This document shows, piece after piece, positions 59,849 to 64,000 of a stretch of DNA of 64,000 bases. Made by a program: the position numbers and the translations under genes. The stretch's first letter is position 1, and every line of letters starts with the position of its first letter. Below the pieces are notes generated by a model. It was not told where the DNA came from. It ran no database searches and saw only the letters and a program-made list of their open reading frames with translations. Source of the DNA: Rhodamnia argentea (Eukaryota > Streptophyta > Magnoliopsida > Myrtales > Myrtaceae); assembly GCF_020921035.1 (NCBI RefSeq), contig NC_063155.1:29009294-29073293 (forward strand). Direction: 5' to 3'.

Positions 59849-61010
59849 GGGCTTCTGATGCTAAAGTCCCATAAAGCTAAAGGAGGGTGATCAAACATGG
59901 GAGATGCTTCCGAAATTTAAATTGTCAGTTAAAGTTTGTAAATTTCTTTCCTTGGATTGATGAGGTTTGAAAAGAGAGGCTCTAGGTTTGCTGAAAGAGA
60001 TTGATTACAAGAGAAAATGTGGACTTGAAAATGTATGGCATTTCACTTTTGCTCTTTTTGTGATTACTTTTAACTTTACCCGTGCGATTGCGGATGGATG
60101 TCTAGTTTGGTTTAAATCCCATTAGTTTATGCCAACACACCTTAATGTCTTTCTTTCCATACAAACAAGTTTCCAAGCTTTTTCTTATCAGAATTACCAT
60201 GACCAGAAGCCAAAAACACCACCCTATCAATTGACACAGTCTGGTTCAAAGTATAATTGCAGCTTGAATTTCCAACGAGTCATTGGACCATGGAGAAGGC
60301 CATCTTCACTCACTTTCCTCAATCACATCTTTTACTCACGTATGATTTCGCTTCCGAATATTTGAATCTTGTGAAAAGTTTTAAGAAGAAGATGATCCAC
60401 CTTGCCAGTCAATCATTGAGTGAAACTAATATTTGCTTCATGTCCAAGGGAAGGCTTATCTTTCTTCCATCATTTCATTTGACGGAGGTTTCAGAAGCCG
60501 AATGTTTAATAGTTTGCCAAAGTGACCGAGTCTTGATCTTGGTCATGGACCGTCCGGCAATTCTCTCTCATTTGAACTTGGCTGTAGGATGAAGTCTAAA
60601 ACCCAATGTTCTTGATACGGTGCATCATCACATTATGCATAGGGGAATTGAGATGGTGGCACTAGTCTGCAGTGGTTCCAAACTCTGCATGTATTGATTT
60701 TTGGTTCCTCTACCTTGTGCAAGCTGGTGTCAAGGTGAATGCTGATCACCCACGTACAAAATCTATGCAGATAAGTGCGAGCTGAGAAATTCTTACTGTA
60801 ACAACGCATTCTTCAGTAATACATTCGATATCGAAATAGCCCTTCTCTATTATTATCGGGGATTACATATAAAATTAGTGCAGCGTACATTGGCAACCGC
60901 AGGTTCTCCTCCTACGTAAGCTACCTAGCGAGCTGCAAAAATGGATGTAGCGAAGACAACATGTTCACGACCAGCGTGAGAAGATTGCTATTCATAGTTC
61001 ATATCACTTA
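59849..61010. other. Intergenic, no gene called
   Basis: Frames on plus at 60129-60592 are open but belong to no family I know, and they overlap in different frames. The region next to 61010 should hold the 3' untranslated region of the receptor kinase gene. Confidence 0.45.
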
Positions 61011-63497
61011 TCACTTAAGCCCTGTGCAATTTGGGTGAAGGAAGGAGGAGATGCTGCTGTTCAAGGGGAATGGACATGGAGGGACCTGCACTTTCACTGC
61101 TCCTTCCAGCATCTGTGTCACTTTCTTCATCGTTGGCCTCAAGGAAGGGTCCTCTTGAATACACCAAAACGCGATCATGACCAAATTCTTCAGCTTCGTC
61201 CTGTTACTCAGACCCTCCGTGTCACCTTCAACCAGTGCTTCCAGCCTTCCGTTCATGAAGCAATCATAAGCCCAATCGGTCAATATCTCTCCCTCTCCTT
61301 CTCTGCTCGCCTCGCTCCCCAAACAACTCCTGCAGCATATTATCTCTAGAAGCAACACACCGTAGCTATAGACGTCCACTTTCACAGTGATTGGCAAGTT
61401 CCTGAACCATTCAGGAGCGACGTACCCTCTTGTTCCTCTGATATTCGTCTGAGTATGGCTCTGGTTCATCTTCAGGAGCTTGGCAAGCCCAAAATCGGAG
61501 ATTCTTCCGTTGTGGTAGTCGTCGAGAAGTATGTTCTGTGGCTTTATGTCGCAGTGGATGATTTGTGTAGTGCACTCTTCATGCAAGTATAGCAATCCCC
61601 TGGCAATTCCTAAAGCGATATGGCATCTCTGGATCCAACTGGGTTTGGATTCACCTGAAAAGAGAAGGCTTGACAGCGTGCCGTTGCTCAAGAACTCATA
61701 AACGAGCAACCTTTCTTGACCTTCATCACAGAAACCAAGTAACCTAACCAGATTCTTGTGATGGGTCTGGCCTATCACATTGACTTCTGTTCTGAACTCC
61801 TCCTCCTGGGACATCACACTAGCTAGCTTCTTCACGGCAATTGCTGCATTGTTAGACATCACCCCTTTATAAACAATCCCGAAAGATCCCCGGCCTATCT
61901 CTTCCTTGAACCCATCCGTGGCTTGGAAAAGCTCCCGGTAAGTGAAATAACGCAAATTCGATTCCACGACATTCTCTTTGGTGGATATTTTCTTGAGCTT
62001 CTTGCGGTGGACGAAGAAAAAACCCCAAATGATAGCACCAATGAGTAGAAAATTGAAGAACACAGAAGTTCCAAATAGCGTTGATCCAACCAAAATGAAA
62101 ATTCTATGATCGTGGTCTTTTATCTTTCCCTTTGGGATTGGAAATTGGGAAGCGTTTGTAAGACTTAAGTCACGCTTCGGGACTTTGATTAGGAACTTTC
62201 CGTTCAAATTTGGATCAACTCTTCCGTTGGAGAGTGGAAGCTTCTTCTTCCAGCAACTGTTGCCATCCCTGAAACCGGCAGCCGCACACATGCAGTCGTG
62301 CAAGCATGAGTTTCTGCATTCATCTTCGGAGAAAGGCTCCAGCAGGGCATATTCAGACGTCGGCCAACCCGCATGCTCTAGCTCTACGAAAGTGTAAAGA
62401 TCCTCCATGGAACCCTGCTTCAGCTTCTTCTCATCTTCCTCACAACTCAGTGTGAAGTTAGGTCTGCAACTGCCATACTCATCATTGGGGTCAAGCAAAA
62501 TGTATTTGTCGGGGCAGCCACATTTTGGCCTGTTATTGTCGCCCAGGGAACAAATGCTGTTGTAGCCACAAATACCAGAGCCGCGTGAAACAGGAACGGC
62601 AGTGCATATATTTTCAGGTTCAGACCACAGAGAGATCCAGCTTCCATTAGAATCAGAATTCTTGGGGTGTACGTATTGAGTCAAAACCCCATCGAAGCTC
62701 AGCGTAATTCTGTGGTAAAACTCTGATGCTGAAGGTACTTTCACCTGCGAGAGGTAAACTTTATCGCCATTTTCTCTCAGCACATACGAAGAACCCGAGT
62801 CATCGAACACGACTTCTTTCCCCGGGCTCGACGTGTTAGAATCTCGGGCAGTTCCAGTGCTGTAATAAGGTTCGTTTGCATAACTGGAAGGCAGGTTTAT
62901 GGTGTTGAGTGTGAGGTCTCCACTGTCCAGCATCCGAAGCTGGAATTTTCCTCTGGAAAAGTTTCCCTCTGATTGACGAGAGGAAAGGGACTTACTTTTT
63001 TCCAGCGTTTGCGAAGGAAGCAATGTGTCGTCAGGATCGTCGAAGCTTGCCCATAATGTCTCCAAGTTCGAACCAAGAATCAAAAAATTGCCCGTGTCGT
63101 TGATAGTAGCGTGCGTGACGGTACCAAAAATGTTCTCCGACATCCACAATCTTTCTCCTCGTGGATCACTGAGAACCAGGCCAAGGTTGGAAGTGAGCGT
63201 TACCTTCGAATATTCAGGTGCAGGACGGTCTCCATTTGCGAACCAGACGATCGTTCTTGAAGGTATCTTGCTATACCAAATGGAGAGCAAGAAGACCTCG
63301 CCACCGTCGTTGCGGTTGGCAGGTAGTGGACGAAAGCCGAATGCAAATTCCCCCGAAGGTGAAAGCCACGAAGAGTTGTCGTTTATCGCGGTCAGATAAG
63401 ATCCGACGGTTATGTCGCCGTCCGATTGCGCTAGAGAAGGAAATAGGAGTTGAAAGAGCAAGAAACAGAGCATTGAAACAGGGGACATTTTTCTCAT
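61011..63497 (-). CDS. G-type lectin S-receptor-like Ser/Thr kinase (LECRK/RLK1 type)
   Basis: An intronless gene of 828 residues, start ATG at 63497. It has a signal peptide (MLCFLLFQLLFPSLAQS). The bulb-lectin domain spans about 28-150 (SGEFAFGF, IWYSKIPSRTIVWFAN, LWASFDDPDDTLLPSQ). A Cys-rich EGF-like part (CGYNSIC...CGC, about 305-330) and a PAN/apple-like region (to about 440) follow. The membrane helix is at about 470-495. The kinase runs from about 528 to 810: glycine loop GRGSFG (534), invariant Lys in AVKKL, HCDIKPQN (646) and DFG (668). The catalytic motif has HCD in place of HRD, so it is a non-RD kinase as usual for this clade and common among immune receptors. It probably senses sugars or microbial molecules at the plasma membrane. 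The ligand is unknown. Confidence 0.96.
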   Translation of the reverse strand: MRKMSPVSMLCFLLFQLLFPSLAQSDGDITVGSYLTAINDNSSWLSPSGEFAFGFRPLPANRNDGGEVFLLSIWYSKIPSRTIVWFANGDRPAPEYSKVTLTSNLGLVLSDPRGERLWMSENIFGTVTHATINDTGNFLILGSNLETLWASFDDPDDTLLPSQTLEKSKSLSSRQSEGNFSRGKFQLRMLDSGDLTLNTINLPSSYANEPYYSTGTARDSNTSSPGKEVVFDDSGSSYVLRENGDKVYLSQVKVPSASEFYHRITLSFDGVLTQYVHPKNSDSNGSWISLWSEPENICTAVPVSRGSGICGYNSICSLGDNNRPKCGCPDKYILLDPNDEYGSCRPNFTLSCEEDEKKLKQGSMEDLYTFVELEHAGWPTSEYALLEPFSEDECRNSCLHDCMCAAAGFRDGNSCWKKKLPLSNGRVDPNLNGKFLIKVPKRDLSLTNASQFPIPKGKIKDHDHRIFILVGSTLFGTSVFFNFLLIGAIIWGFFFVHRKKLKKISTKENVVESNLRYFTYRELFQATDGFKEEIGRGSFGIVYKGVMSNNAAIAVKKLASVMSQEEEFRTEVNVIGQTHHKNLVRLLGFCDEGQERLLVYEFLSNGTLSSLLFSGESKPSWIQRCHIALGIARGLLYLHEECTTQIIHCDIKPQNILLDDYHNGRISDFGLAKLLKMNQSHTQTNIRGTRGYVAPEWFRNLPITVKVDVYSYGVLLLEIICCRSCLGSEASREGEGEILTDWAYDCFMNGRLEALVEGDTEGLSNRTKLKNLVMIAFWCIQEDPSLRPTMKKVTQMLEGAVKVQVPPCPFPLNSSISSFLHPNCTGLK

Positions 63498-64000
63498 TGT
63501 AACTGTAAGACGTGAATGAAAATGTCTTGTTCAAGAATGGAGCTGCCCATGGCCTGTGAGGGAGACATAGGTGGGGGTTGAATTTGAAGAGGTCGCGGGT
63601 TGATTCGAAAGCTTTTCATTGTCTTAGTCAAAAGGAGTTTTGGACAACCTTGTACTATTTTGGGACCGGAAGTTCCTTTTGATTCCCTTCGTGAGCATGG
63701 ATTGGGGTCCTCAATAGGTTGATTAGTCAAAAAGTCCTTTTCATACGCAGAGTTGGTGTCTTTCTCGGTCAAGACGCTCCCTTCTCCTTTTGAGATAATG
63801 ACATAAATGCCCTTTGAATTTTGACTCACTATACAACGTAATCCGTAAACTTTGTCCTAATATTCAATATGGTCTATGAACTTTAACCTAATATTCAATT
63901 TGGTCCCCGAACTTTTAATTCGCTCAATATCTTCTTTCGACTTTCGATACATGTTTAATGTAGTCCTTGAATTATCTAAAAATGTTCAATATAGTCATTT
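63498..64000. other. Receptor kinase upstream region and edge of a dispersed repeat
   Basis: 63498-63830 should hold the promoter and leader; no clear TATA box is seen. From about 63835 to the window end the sequence is a series of short similar phrases (CTAATATTCAAT, TGGTCTATGAACTTT, TTCAATATAGTCA) repeated roughly every 35-40 bp. This looks like the end of a dispersed repeat that continues beyond the window. Confidence 0.5.

Noticed and set aside
60129-60592. Two plus-strand open frames downstream of the receptor kinase
   Set aside because: They overlap in different frames, show no family features and lack splice or promoter support.

Overview
This is a nuclear window from a flowering plant, almost certainly a core eudicot. 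It has spliced genes with GT-AG introns, plant-only families (SINAT E3 ligase, class III peroxidase, G-type lectin receptor kinase, DC1 proteins, plastid fibrillin), AT-rich intergenic DNA and many small TIR transposons. The proteins and repeat style would fit a woody rosid such as a Myrtaceae, but that is an impression and was not tested.

Layout. 1.6-4.6 kb (-): organellar circularly permuted GTPase of the BPG2/YqeH type, three exons. 4.9-6.6 kb: a 1.66 kb element that is nearly all inverted repeat. 7.8-10.4 kb (-): SINAT RING E3 ligase, three exons, with a GC-rich leader up to about 12.1 kb. 12.2-14.2 kb: TIR-type repeats. 14.9 kb (+): a 100-residue membrane-anchored protein of unknown role. 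15.9 kb (+): tRNA-Ala(AGC). 16.4-21.4 kb (+): formate-tetrahydrofolate ligase, five exons. 22.3-24.7 kb (-): secreted class III peroxidase, four exons, convergent with the ligase. 25.5-26.7 kb: a perfect 404 bp tandem duplication overlapping a TIR element that has an 8 bp target duplication.

27.6-44.7 kb is a rearranged, duplicated locus. An intact DC1 protein gene is followed by two blocks, each a broken DC1 copy (-) plus an intact F-box/DUF295 gene (+). The second block is split by a 1.0 kb MULE-like element, a small insertion of about 110 bp and a 1.8 kb segment that carries a small two-zinc-finger gene. The two F-box proteins are about 91% identical.

45.9-50.1 kb is repeat-rich: a probable sugar-transporter exon relic, a broken Ty1/copia fossil and a 627 bp element with subrepeat-built ends. 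50.5-55.2 kb (+): plastid fibrillin (PAP12/FBN10 type), eleven exons, with three 287 bp tandem repeats in its ninth intron. 57.1-58.6 kb (-): conserved nuclear-looking protein of unknown function. 59.1-59.9 kb: a candidate solo LTR and a candidate SINE. 61.0-63.5 kb (-): intronless LECRK-type receptor kinase.

The genes do not form one pathway. Four products are organellar, metabolic or housekeeping (GTPase, ligase, fibrillin, tRNA). The peroxidase, receptor kinase and possibly the DC1/F-box cluster look like wall, surface or stress functions. I found no undescribed multi-gene system. The least ordinary items are the 1.66 kb hairpin element, the DC1/F-box duplication with its inserted zinc-finger gene, and the exact 404 bp duplication.
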